A DNA stretch of 64,000 bases from Cryptomeria japonica (Eukaryota; Streptophyta; Pinopsida; Cupressales; Cupressaceae). Positions 1 through 10,990 of the stretch are shown in pieces (the stretch's first letter is position 1; each line of letters starts with the position of its first letter). A model generated the notes under the pieces. That model ran no database searches. It was given only the letters and a program-made list of their open reading frames with translations, and had not been told where the DNA came from. The stretch lies in contig NC_081410.1 in NCBI RefSeq assembly GCF_030272615.1, positions 284,951,957-285,015,956 on the forward strand, read 5' to 3'. Made by a program: the position numbers and the translations under genes.

Positions 1-930
1 GCCAAGATGATATGTAGTGAAGTTACATCCTCTGATCTGATGAAGAAGGAAAAGGAGCATCAAGATCTGGAAGCAGAAATAGTGAAGCTTAGAAAGGAGC
101 TTGAAAAAAGTAAGGAAGAAATGAAAGTGAGAAGCAAATATGAAGGTAGCACCAAAGCCTTAGACACGATGTTGAGAAAATAGAAGCCATCTAAAGATGT
201 CGGTGGCCTAGGATTTGAAGAAGGACAAATTTCAAACAACAAAGACACATCTAGTAAGGAGATACAGTTCACTTCTTCAAATGAAGGTGAAGACAAGAAG
301 ACATTCACGATGAGAAAGGATGTCGGTAAGAAGACATATGCAAATGTTGTTAGAAACTGCTACACAAACCAGTATACATAATCAATGAATCGGAGGCCAC
401 ACTCAATGTATCGACATGTAGATCCAAGGAGAAATGCAAGAGTTTATCATGAAGGATTCACCAGAGTCAGCAGCATGAAAGGAAGACCCACGGTGAGGCA
501 GTCATTCGCAAGACCAAGGCAACCTAACCAGTATGTTCCAAACTTCATGGTTATTGTTACCGGTGTAACAAATTTGGACAGAATAGCTGACTGTAGATTA
601 ACCAATAAGCACACTATGAGTTATGAAAGTATAAATCCATTTAATGCACTCCAGTATATGAATGTTGTTTGTTATCAGTGCAATGGATTTGGTCATAAGA
701 GTTTTTAATGTAGGAAGAATAAACCGGTATCCTGCAATACTTTCAAAGATTCATCTTTAAATGAAAATGTGAAATGATATAACTGTCAAGAGTTTGGACA
801 TATAGAAAAGTTTTGTAAAAGTAGGAAAATCAAGCAGAAGAGGAAAAATCCTGATCAAGAGCCGATAGTTAAACCAGAGCACAAAATAGCAGCTGACAAG
901 AAGAAGGAAACCAAACCGGTATGAGTTGAG
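1..930 (+). pseudogene. gag: copia A Gag C-terminal part with two zinc knuckles (broken)
   Basis: The reading frame from base 1 encodes a lysine/glutamate-rich coiled-coil-like stretch (about residues 12-45 of the visible part), then a basic region, then two retroviral-type zinc knuckles. The first knuckle (about 670-715) reads CYQCNGFGHKSF followed by a stop and CRKN, so a stop sits just before the last cysteine. In the second (about 772-815) the first cysteine codon is TGA, leaving YNCQEFGHIEKFC. Other in-frame stops occur near 181 and 379. In copia elements Gag forms the virus-like particle and the knuckles bind genomic RNA. The copy cannot make this protein. Confidence 0.8.
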
Positions 931-984
931 AAAGAAAAGGATAAGGCAAAATCAAGTCTGATAGTATAGTCTTCCTTACATGTT

Positions 985-2274
985 GAAAGGAAAAATATAT
1001 GGGTTGTAGACAATGGTTGTTCCAACCACATGACCGGTGATAAAAATAAATTTATCAAGCGTAAAGATTGGAATGGTGGTTCCGGTAAGATTCAGAGACA
1101 ACTCATCCATTAAAATAAAGGGAAAAGGTACTCTAAATATTGATGGAAAACTGAAGGCACATGATGTGTATTATGTGAAAGGCCTAAAGCACAACCTGCT
1201 GAGTGTGAGTCATATGTGTGACAAAGGTTACAAATTCACTTTGACTCTATCGATTGCCAGATAAAGAAAGAGAATACCGGTCAGACTGTAGCTGAAGGAA
1301 AGAGGACAGATGGTAATGTATACAATCAGATAGAATGTTTTGAATCCCAATGTATGTTGGGACAAGTGGATGAAAGTAGGTTGTGGCACAAAAGATTAGG
1401 CCACATAAATTTTGATAACTTAGTTGCAATAAGAAAAAAGGGGTGTGTAAGAAATATTCCACTCATCATCAAACTGGTAAGCACATTTTGTGATGAATGT
1501 GTGGAAGGGAAGAAAACTAAGGTGAGCTTTAGAACAAAAGAACATAACACCTCAAGACCACTTGAAATCGTACATATAGATCTATGTGGTCCAACCAAGA
1601 CAAGAGCTCTTGCCGGTGAAAGATATTTTATGGTCTTCATTGATGACTATTCAAGAATCACATGGGTCATTTTCTTGCAAGATAAATCACAAGCATTTGA
1701 TAGATTCAAGATCTTTAGGAAGATGGTGGAGAAGGAAAGTGGGTGCAAGCTGAAATGTCTAAGATCAAATTGGGGTGGAGAGTTCACATCAAATGAGTTT
1801 GAAGATTACTGTGAAAGACATGGTATTAGAAGGCAATAATCTGCCCCTAGGACACCACAACAAAATGGTGTGGTAGAAAGGAAGAACAAGATAGTCAAGG
1901 AGATGGCCAGAACCATGTTAAATGAGGCCACTCTGCTAGACATATTTTGGAAGGAAGTGGTTCATACTTCTGCATATACCTTGAACTAGGTTCAATTGAG
2001 AACAAACAGAAGAATGACACCATATGAGTTATGGTATGACTGGAAACCATCAGTCAAATACTTCAAGGTATTTGGAAGAAAATGTTTTATCAAGAGAGAT
2101 ATGGATGGTCTGGGTATCTTTGATTCAAGGAGTGATGTAGGAATCTTCTTTGGCTACTCATCTAACATCAAGACCTATAAATTCTACAAAAAAAGACTAA
2201 GAAGAGTCATTGAGAGGGTGCATGTAAGATTTGATGAGGATATGCACAAAGGAAGTCAATCACAGCTAAAATAG
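985..2274 (+). pseudogene. pol: copia A protease and integrase (broken)
   Basis: The protease motif at about 997-1044 reads WVVDNGCSNHMTG: the catalytic Asp is kept but the usual Ser/Thr after it is Asn. A GAG-pre-integrase zinc motif (LWHKRLGHINFDNL) begins near 1381, followed by the integrase core: first Asp in HIDLCGP (about 1570), second catalytic site LRSNWGGEF where codon 1768-1770 is Asn (AAT) instead of Asp, and Glu in NGVVERKNK (about 1868). Stops at about 1837 and 1987 and frameshifts near 1080-1260 break the frame. Loss of the second DDE residue alone would abolish strand transfer. The Asp-to-Asn and neighbouring Arg-to-Trp changes both fit C-to-T deamination. Confidence 0.88.
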
Positions 2275-2499
2275 TATGATAATTCTAGTGATGAAGGTGA
2301 GGAAGCTCAGTCAAACAATGAACCAAAAGAAGCATCCAAAAAGTCTCCTAACCAGTATGTGCAAATGATGCACCTAGAAAAGAAGATTCTAGGTAATAAG
2401 AATGATGGTGTGCAGACTAGGAGAATACTTGCCTATAATGATGAACAAGTCAACTTTTGCCTCATAGCTGAAGTAGAACCTAAAACATTCAATGAGGCC

Positions 2500-4009
2500 A
2501 GCAAAAGATAGGAATGGAAGGATGCCATGGAAGAAGAACTGCAACATATTGAGAACAAGACTTGGGAATTAGTCCTTAGACCAGAATACAAGTACATCAT
2601 TGGCACCAAATGTGTCTAGCGAAATAAGATGAATGAAGAAGGTAAAATTGTTAGGCATAAAGCTAGACTTGTGTGCAAAGGTTACTCTCAAGTAGAGGGC
2701 ATTGATTTTGAAGAAACATTTGCATCGGTAGCTAGATTATAAGCAATTAGAATGTTTCTAGCCTTTTCTACCTACAAGGGTTATAAAGTATATCAAATGG
2801 ATATAAAATTTGCCTTCTTAAATGGGAATTTTGAAGAAGAAGTGTACATGGAGCAACTGGAAGGGTTTTTGCTACATGATGATGAAACCTTTGTGTGTCG
2901 GTTGAAGAAAGCCCTGTATGGTTTAAAGCAAGCTCTTGGAGCATAGTATTCAAGGCTAGATCAGTACCTGAAGGAGAAAGGATTCAAAAAGGGGAGTTCT
3001 TACAATAATTTATACATAAAGAAAGATGGAAACCACATGATCATTGTGGTTGTGTATGCAGATGACATTATTTTTGGAGGCAACAAGGACACCCTTTGCA
3101 AAGAATTTGCTGATTAAATGCAATCGGAATTCGAGATGTCAATACTTGGAGAATTGACATACTTCCTTGGTTTGAAGATATCATAGCAAGATAAGGGAAT
3201 TTTTATCTCACAAACCAAGTATGCAAAGGATATGTTGAAGAAATTTCAAATGGAGGACTGCAAACCAATAAGTACCCCATTGTGACCAAAAGCAAACTAA
3301 GAAAGAATGATGATTTGCTGGTGGTGGATCAGACATTGTATATATCCATGATAAGTATCCGATTATATCTTACTGCTTCTAGACCAGATATAGTGCAAGC
3401 AATGTGCATGGTGGCTAGATTTCAAGCTGCACCGAAGCAGTCACATATGAATGACGTAAGCAAAAATTTTAGGTACCTACAAGGAACACTCAATTATGGT
3501 TTGTGGTACCCTAAACAAAGGGAATTCATCTTGGAAGCATAAACTGATGCTAATTGGGAAAGTGCATTGATGACTGGAAGAGCACAAGTGGTGGTGCATT
3601 CTTCTTAAGTGACCGGTTGGTCTCATGGCACAACAAGAAGCGGGATTCAGTCTCCCTATCAACTATTAAAGCAAAATACATTGATGTTACTACATGCCGC
3701 TCTCAGGTACTTTGGATAAAGAAAACCCTCAAGGACATTCAAGTGAACATCACTAATCCTATTGTCATCTAGTGTGATAATTCAAGTGCCATCAACATAT
3801 CAAAGAATCTGGTGATGCATTCTAGGACAAAGAATATAGCCATCAAGTATCATTTCCTCAGAGAGAAGGTTGAAGGATATGAAGTAAAGATGGACTATGT
3901 CCCTACAGGAGAACAAGTGGTAGACATTTTCACCAAACCATTGTCGGTAAGCACTTTTGAGTACTTAAGACACAAGCTGAGAGTTGTGTCACCTACCTTA
4001 TGCACTTAA
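2500..4009 (+). pseudogene. pol: copia A reverse transcriptase and RNase H (broken)
   Basis: Copia RT landmarks appear in order: QMDIKFAFLNG (about 2795), VCRLKKALYGLKQA (about 2895), and the catalytic YADD box at 3055-3066. RNase H follows with CIDDWKSTSGG (about 3563), then a CDNSSAI segment (about 3772) and the conserved C-terminal DIFTKPL (about 3925). In-frame stops interrupt RT near 2510, 2620, 2740, 2944, 3115, 3184 and 3284. A frameshift lies in RNase H near 3540-3560, where the codons for the acidic TDANW segment run into a different frame. RT copies element RNA into cDNA and RNase H degrades the template; this copy is dead. Confidence 0.9.
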
Positions 4010-4250
4010 GTTAGTAAGGAATTATATGGTTTAGGGGGAGTTCATAGCAGCATCTATAACTCTTGAACCACATGCTGATCATAGGGAAATTTCAAGACTG
4101 TATGTCTGAGTACCGGCTATAATCATTGGTATCATTCTAAGGGGGAGATAGGTATGAATCAAAGGGGGAGTATATAGTACCCTTTGTCATTGTGTCAAAG
4201 GGGGAGAAATCTATTGGTATGAAGTCTTGCAGTAAGTTGACATCAATGCC

Positions 4251-4262
4251 AAAGGGGGAGAT
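4251..4262 (+). promoter_or_regulatory. polypurine tract of copia A
   Basis: AAAGGGGGAGAT lies immediately before the LTR start TGTTGGCATT. Four near-identical AGGGGGAG copies occur just upstream (about 4032, 4139, 4160 and 4199). The tract primes plus-strand DNA synthesis in LTR elements. Confidence 0.85.
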
Positions 4263-5936
4263 TGTTGGCATTATTGGCATTAAGTTGTCATTGATGTCAA
4301 TTGGTTTGGCATGGTCACCGATAAGTAAGAAGTGGTGACCGATATAAGAAAAGTAAGACATATGATGTCAATCCATATGAGTAAGAAGAGAGAAGGAAGG
4401 TTACTGGTACACATGAATTGTGTCATCTGTCAGTAAAGCAGGTTTATCGGTAAGGCATAAACTGATATGAAGGTTGATTGTTTGTTTGTGATGAAGAGGC
4501 AGAATGTTATATAAATCACAACAGCACCCGATGAGAAGAACATAAAGAATGGCATGAAGACATACCAGAAGGAAAGATTAATTGTTAGGAGGATGTGTTG
4601 TCAGTAAGAGTGATTGTTTAGTTTGTTGGTTATACCGATAAGGTGAATTGAATCGGTAGTCAATCTTGGTCAACAAAGAATATCAAACCAACATATTAAA
4701 CCAAGAAGAGGTGGATGCTGACAAAGATGACAGTTGGAAGCCAGGTCACGATTAAGCATAGGTCGATGAAGTGTGCATCGACGTAACAATCAACAAGTAG
4801 GTCGACTTTTATGAAGAACTTGCAAGTCATGGAGGATGCCAGAAGATTGCGGCTCGAGGAAGACAAGCTAGCATGTGATTGAACTTATCCTGCAAGAAGA
4901 TTTGATCTTCGTACCCATTTGCTGAAGGAAACAACTGAGCCATTAATGGCGTATGACAGAGAAATGCAAAAAAGCATGGTGCAGACCTCCAGTTTTAGAA
5001 AATGCACATTGGAATAAGAGGCATTGGTGGTGTTGATCGATGACATAAATATCATCTCCTTGGAAAAGTAGATCGAATCAAATCCAATATGGATCGAGTT
5101 GGTGAAGGCAAAACCTAACACAACACTATTTGAACGTGGTCTTTGGCGGGAACCTTAGATGATAAATATGTGAGCTCGAGACAGAAATCATCGATGCTTG
5201 ATGCAAAGAATGAGATAGAAGAGAGCTTGAGCAAGGAGAAAGATCATATTCCTTATAATTTATTCTAAGAAAGCTACAAAGTGAGTTAGTAGGTGAACCA
5301 GTGAGAGGGTTTAACCCAGAGACAGAGTATCCATAAACTATTGTAGGTCTAATAGTTAAACTAACCGGTGAGGTGTGATTTATCAAGAATGCATCTAAGT
5401 GTGACATAGTGTGTTGTGAGGCTAAGAGAGAAAGAAGAGAGGGAGTAACCAGTGAGTGATCATAGAGAGTAATCTAATAGTCGACAGTGTGAGAACCAGT
5501 GAAGAAGAGAAGGTTGTTAACCAGTGGAAATCTATTGATCAGGTGTTGCAGAACTCATTTGAAACTAGATGCTATAACTATATCAAAATTGTATTTCATT
5601 AAACATCACTGAGTCTAAGCTTGGTGCAGGGGTTGGTGCTCCTTGGGTTGGTGCCCTAAATCATTGTAATTTATTATTTCACTTGTGAGGCTAGATTGGA
5701 GCAATAGACTCCAACAACATTTCTCACTGAGGTTTTTCCCATATTGGGTTTTCCTCATACATCTGGTGTTGTGGGCTATATTTATGTGTTTTCCTCTTTT
5801 GATATCCATATTTGTCTTACCGGTTTGATTGTTTAGTGCTTAGGGTGATAACTGGTATTATAAGGTTGTTTTAAAAAGGAAAAAAAATTAGGAACCATTG
5901 ATTCACCCCCCTCTCAGTTGTACATTGTGTTCAACA
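4263..5936 (+). repeat. 3' LTR of copia A (about 1.67 kb)
   Basis: The LTR starts TGTTGGCATT directly after the polypurine tract and ends GTTCAACA, so the ends form the usual short TG...CA inverted repeat. Near its 3' end are two copia LTR signatures also seen in the solo LTR at 31.9 kb: a CTCACTGAGG/TTTTTCCC/GGGTTTTCCTC block (about 5722-5754) and a run ATTCACCCCCCTCTCAG (about 5900-5916). The right end is assigned from the TG...CA rule and these motifs, because no second LTR is visible. Confidence 0.78.
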
Positions 5937-6071
5937 ATGTTGGTGATGAAAGATAAAATAATGATGATAGTGATGACTAGAAGAAATTGATGACTAGATT
6001 ATCCTTGGGATGGAAATGACTCAATAAGTGATAGGTTCGGATGATAAATTGTACGTAGGGATGCGACTGCA

Positions 6072-6422
6072 TTAATTTTGATGATAGTTGGTATTGAAAG
6101 ACAAGCCCGATCCTTGATGTAGGGCACAGACTCTTAGTTTATCACTAGCATCAAACTCATTGCTATGACCAGGAGTATAATCATGATATCGGTGCAAAAA
6201 GGTCCTATGCTTGAGCAAGAGTTTGCAATTGTTGTACCAAAACTTTTGACTTCTAATGAGTTGGGCTTGGGTGAGCTTCTTCTTCTTGATTAGATGATGG
6301 ATAGACTTCTTGGGATGCTTGTACAAATTAGGCTTATGGAACATGAGGTGGAAAGTGAAGTAGACTAGGTTTGGACCTTGTTTATGCAAGTGTAAGAATT
6401 TGGACTTTGGAATGTTTATCAA
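6072..6422 (-). pseudogene. gag-region ORF fragment paralogous to that of element C
   Basis: The 116-residue frame aligns with the 126-residue ORF at 16635-17015. Shared positions include the pairs NNCKLLLKHRTFL / INCQLFKSHRIFL and NEFDASDKLR / NEFDNEPLR. Past the stop at 6072 the same frame appears to keep similarity (a TYN..EP-like stretch), suggesting a stop gained inside a longer gene. In element C the paralogue directly precedes gag, so this is probably the N-terminal part of the gag polyprotein or a small leader ORF. Its function is not known to me. Confidence 0.6.
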
Positions 6423-7479
6423 ATGTGGAAAGTGGGGAGGTTGTTTGTCAATCTACTCTTGGCAAGAAAACATCAAGCATAGCAAACACATTGGCCAATT
6501 GTAACACTCAATGTCGAATGTGCAACTGATGTGGGGCCTAGATTAGCCCAAATTGATTTAATGGGTATTGCACAAATGAAGACACTTGAAGACAACACAA
6601 CTTAGGCTAGAAAGTGGAAACCACTTGATAGACCCCTCGCATAAGCAATACCTCACTCAGGCAGACAAATAGAGATTCTGGTAGCACTGACACCCCTCCA
6701 CGACACTCACTTCTCGGGCATACCAGATTCTCTTACTCCAAATATCCAAGGATCTATTATATGGGGAATTTATGTCTCATCATGAGTGAATGCATGAGGA
6801 GTAACTTCGGGGTACGATCCGCATCCCCTGCACTATAAAATGTAGGATTTTGGCTACTAAAACTGGTGTCTAGTGTAATTTTTGAGGGATCACCAATCCG
6901 ATGATGGATTCTCAAAGCAAGCCACTTAAGGCTCTAACTGAGCTTATTGGTGCAAGGAAGGCTTCCACATATGTCGAATTCACTCAGCACTCCAACCGCT
7001 CGACCAACTTATTAATATAGCAGCTCAAAAAACCCACTCGAGATCGTGTTGGGAGAGTCGATATCCTTGATGTGTTCCAATTCAAGATACCCTTGTGGGG
7101 TGATGAAATCCCCCATAAAGAAATAACCCTCAACTACTAAAATAAAAAGAGAGTGTTGTTAATCACTTGTTCTCTTACACCCAAGATCTGCGAAGGCAAG
7201 GGGAGAGGATACTAGAGTGCAACGGTGGGTCCACTCAACATAAAGTGTGCAAGAGCACAAGACACAAAAGACAATGGTTTATTTTAGTCGCACGTGAATA
7301 AGATTTTCTATCTAGAAAGCATAAAATGAAACTAAACTAGTGAAAAAATTGATTCTTTGGCATGCCTGCTGCAATAAAATAGGATTAGTAGTTTGAATTT
7401 TGACCTTGGACAATCAAAAAAGTGCCTGCAAAACTAAAAAATTGATTAGTAAGCAAAACCCCTAAGGATACAATGCAGG

Positions 7480-8140
7480 TGTTGATCCATAGGTGGACGC
7501 ACTGCAGTGCCTGCACAAGTGTTGTAGTAAGTCCACAACCCTAAAATAAAGAATAGTAGGAAAAACTAAAATTTTAAAAAAAAATTCAAAATTTTGAATA
7601 ACTTATACCTGAGCGGACGCATTGAAGTTAGGATGTAGGCACTGATGCGCATGCGTAGGCGCAAAAAGATAGAAAACTGACACTAATAGTTAGCTGGATT
7701 TTGAAATTTTAAAATTTGAAATTTGGCGGGCTTCCGGGTTCAGTGGAGGCGTTTATTCGCCTACGTAGGCGTTGATTTGCGTGGGGGCTAGAAAATCCTA
7801 ACTAATTGCTTAAATTGACAAAAATAGAATTAAAAAGCTTGTTCTACTATTATTTTTTATTCTTTTTTAGGTATTTTTAAATTTTTTTGTGGTTTTTTAG
7901 TTAATAGAAAGCAAAAAACTTAAAATCTAGCTCTAGATGTAAGTGTCAAAGGAAACCATGGTGCACGCGTTGATGCAGTGGCGGTCGCGCTGAAATGGAG
8001 AACCTGCAAAAACGACGGTTAAAATTTCAAATTTTGAAAATGGAGGCATTGAACAGTGTCGGACACGCTAAAGCAGCAGGGCAGACACGTTGAAGTGTAG
8101 GCGGACGCATTGAAGTGACAACCTATGAGCTAAAAACACT
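7480..8140 (-). repeat. short degenerate repeats in leader of element B
   Basis: The motif GGACGCRTTGAAG and variants (GGACGCACTGCAG, GCGGACGCATTGAAG, AGACACGTTGAAG, GGACACGCTAAAG) recurs at irregular spacing of about 20-60 bp. It corresponds in position, and loosely in sequence, to the ACGCGCTAAG repeats in the leader of element C. Confidence 0.55.
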
Positions 8141-8195
8141 AAAATTCACAAAAAGGGTTAGAAAATGGGATGTGGGTCCCACCAAGCATGCCAAA

Positions 8196-9978
8196 ATGAA
8201 CCAAGCAAAAATCAAAGTGAGGGTTAATGGTTAGCTTAATCCATAAAACATTCAAATACATAAAAAAAAAAAAAGATTAAATACCATTATACCTTCACAA
8301 ACCTTCACTTGTTCCTCAGATTGAGCCTTTGATGAAGTAGAATGCGCCCAAATGGTCCACTTGATTGGATTGGCTCCAAGATGGGATGTGGATTGCTCTC
8401 CAAGATGCACAACAAGGATAAAAGGGATGGAGTGTTGAATTTTTGAGTGATGGATATGGATTCTACGTGGGTATTTGGCTATAGTGAGGATGTTTTTCGA
8501 TGGATTTCTAGAGCTATATGGACAACATGAAATTACTTGACTTGGAGATGGAAAATGAAGGGGAGGAGACCCCATTTTATAGATTTGAGGGAGGATGAAT
8601 GGACGGTTGAGATTGAAGATGAATCAAGGGTGGAGATTGAAGGAAAGGGGAGCACATGGATTGAGAGGACATGAGGTGACAAGTGTGGAGACCATGAGAT
8701 TTTCCATAAAGGCATTTCTTGTCTCCACACTCCACAATGTACATGGGGAAGAGATCCCCAAGTACATAGGGAAGATAAAAAGGAATTAAAAATTCCTTGG
8801 GGGATGAAGAGGGAATTAAAAATTCCTAAAATATTGGATGCATGGGGGGATGAGACAAGAAAATAAATTTAAAATTCTTCAGGAAGGTGAAAGACATGGG
8901 AGATTTTGAAATCCTTGAAATGACCCAATTGGGTGCATTTAAGGTGGAAGGTGAGGAGGGGACAAGTGGATTTATCTATTTATGGCTATGAGTTGACTTG
9001 GTGGCTAATCATGGGGATTAGTCACTAGAAAATGATTAAGAAGGAGGATTAGGTGAGATAATGAGGGATTAGAAGACAAGTGGGATTTGTAGGAGGATTT
9101 GATAAGAGGAGAGAGAATGAGTGGGGGAATTTAAAATTGGAGAATAATGTTAAACATGATTATGAGATATTTTAGCATAATTAATTAGGCTAATGAGAGT
9201 TTAGAAAAGTGATTTGTAAGAATCACATGATTTAAGTTAATTAATTTAGATTAATTAACTAAAAGGATTTTAGAAGAAATAAATAATTAGAAAATTTTAG
9301 AAGAATAGGGAATAACTGATTTATTTAAATAAATCAATTATCTGGACTAGAGTGACAGGACTAAATTAAATTTAATTAATGTTGAGAAGAATAAGGACTA
9401 GCATAATTGAATTAATTAATTATGTAGAAAGGATAAAATTAATTAAATATTTAATTTAATTAATTTTGAACGTCTACATATACCACATAATTAATTACCC
9501 TCACATAGGGCTATTCATATAATATATTTAGTAATCACCACAACCTTAAAATATCAAAACCAATAATTAAATTAAATACATCATATCCAAACCACATGAA
9601 ACCTGAAAGATGACTTAAGCTTAAACATTGGAACTCACGAGACATTTGTTGGAGTTAGGATGTCTTAAGGCCTTATGTCACTTCTGATCAACTGCCATTA
9701 GGATTAGAGGCACACTTTAACTTGTGAATCCAGGTGGAGTCGATGCCTAGTACCTACATCCTGCATAACACCAAATGTTTGTACACAACATATATATAAA
9801 CATAAGGTAAACAAGCAGGTGAAAGAGAATCTCAATATCACACCCCGCTCAAATATGAGTGATGTGACATCATCCCTTTCACATCCACAGCAGAAAGACA
9901 TCATAACAAAGACATAACATAATAAATATCATCAACATCATCCACATCTAATGCAAACACTAAATCGGGGTTATCACA
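8196..9978 (-). repeat. LTR-like block of element B
   Basis: Blocks of this region resemble the LTR of element C. In B, CCCATTTTATAGATTTGAG (about 8570) is followed by a tract with ATCAAGGGTGGAGATTGAAG; in C, CTCTATTTATAGG (20191) is followed by ATCAAGGGTCAGGATTGAAAG. A TATA-like box on the - strand lies near 8577. A degenerate match to the primer-binding region of C occurs just left of 8196. The right end is placed at GGGGTTATCACA (9967-9978), reading TGTGATAACCCC on the - strand, a typical LTR start. Both ends are approximate. Confidence 0.5.
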
Positions 9979-10085
9979 TGGAAAAACATCATAATTAATA
10001 AATATAAATCACATCACATGATAATAAGTAAACATAAATAACCAAACATAAATCGTAACATCATCATAAGTCATGAGTATGTGAA

Positions 10086-10393
10086 TAGATGTAGTTCCTG
10101 TGCTAGTGCATGTATAAGATTGCCATGGATTTGGCATTTAGGACACTTCTTTGCAAAATGGTAAGTGTCTTTTTCCATCGTTGGCCAGTAATATCCCATT
10201 CTCAAAAAAATTTAGCAAGAGTAGGACCACTTGAATGTGTGCCACAGATACCTTCGTGAAGCTCTTATAAAGTGGAGTCAAATTCATTACGATCAAGGCA
10301 ATGAAGAAGAGTACCATCTAGACCTCAACGGTACAGAGTATCAGCAGTGAGAGTATAACGGGCGGCTTGCCGGATAAAGTTGCGTTTTTGGTT
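10086..10393 (-). pseudogene. pol: integrase zinc-binding domain remnant (element C)
   Basis: Downstream of the second RNase H the - strand encodes a gypsy integrase HHCC zinc domain: ELHEGICGTH (about 10265), then after a frameshift a GYYWP-like segment and KKCPKCQIHGN (about 10130-10170). A stop interrupts the frame near 10270. The DDE catalytic core that should follow is missing, because similarity stops at about 10086. This is a deletion or truncation rather than point decay. Confidence 0.7.
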
Positions 10394-10990
10394 TTAGGAT
10401 AGGTCAATGGGTAGGATATTGCTTTTAAAATAGTCGTATATCAGTCTGTATAATGGAGAGTTAGAACCAGTCAAGGCATAGATAACATGGGATTCAGAAT
10501 GGTCATAGGCTGGGGAGAACAGTTGCTCTACCAAAAAATCATAACGACTCTGTTGCTCTGGAATTTGTAGTAGTGAAGCGATAGTAGCCATTGCATCGGT
10601 TTCTCTATTGTACAACCTTAGTATTTGCTCGAAGGTGATGTGTACAAAATATTGTTTGAAATCATCCACCATTCATTTGTATGGTAGCAGCTTGTCGTCC
10701 TTCGTCTGATAGTCATTGTTGATTTGATTGATGACTAGTTGTGAATCTTTGTAGATTTTTAATTCTGTGATTCTCCATTCCACAGCCATTTTGATGCCTA
10801 TAACCAGTGCCTCATATTCAGCAATGTTATTTGTGCATGGAAACATGAGCCTATAAGATCTTGGTATGGTGTGCCTGTCAGGAGTGATGAACAGAATGCC
10901 AGCGTCTGAGCCATGTTGAGTATAGGATCCATCAAAGTATAGGGTCCATTGTTTGGTGGAAATAGTAAGAGCATCCATGTCTAGAAATTC
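10394..10990 (-). pseudogene. pol: second, archaeal-type RNase H of element C
   Basis: The segment beginning WTLYFDGSYTQHGSDAGIL (about 10950) has the acidic residues of an RNase H fold: Asp in YFDGS, Glu in NIAEYEAL, Asp in YKDSQLV. It ends in a stop near 10673 and continues in the next frame segment (10672-10394) with a linker toward integrase. It follows a complete standard gypsy RNase H, so the element has two RNase H domains. In Tat/Ogre elements the second domain is of archaeal/plant type and is thought to take over activity from the first. Confidence 0.8.

Larger units (their letters stand above)
1..5936 (+). mobile_element. Ty1/copia retrotransposon A, decayed, 5' end outside window
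   Basis: Domains run in copia order on the + strand: gag with zinc knuckles, aspartic protease, integrase, reverse transcriptase, RNase H, polypurine tract, 3' LTR. Integrase ahead of RT defines Ty1/copia. The Gag begins with a heptad-rich, charged stretch and carries two CCHC knuckles, a layout I associate with long-Gag copia lineages such as SIRE/Maximus; this lineage call is tentative. More than a dozen in-frame stops and at least two frameshifts make the copy inactive. The 5' LTR and most of gag precede base 1, so no target-site duplication can be tested. Its 3' LTR ends inside element B, so A probably inserted into B. Confidence 0.93.
5937..10085 (-). mobile_element. Tat-like gypsy element B, 5' portion only
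   Basis: Read on the - strand this is an LTR-like block (about 9978 to 8196), a leader rich in short repeats (8140-7480), noncoding leader (7440-6430) and the start of a gag-region ORF homologous to that of element C. It therefore parallels the 5' portion of element C and has the same orientation. The rest of the element is absent: the left side is cut by the end of copia A's LTR. The 6423-7480 stretch and the 9979-10085 AT-rich stretch hold no gene I can support. Confidence 0.6.

Noticed and set aside
8252-8789. ORFs of 64-107 codons in the LTR-like block of element B
   Set aside because: The block resembles the noncoding LTR of element C and the frames are not shared between them.
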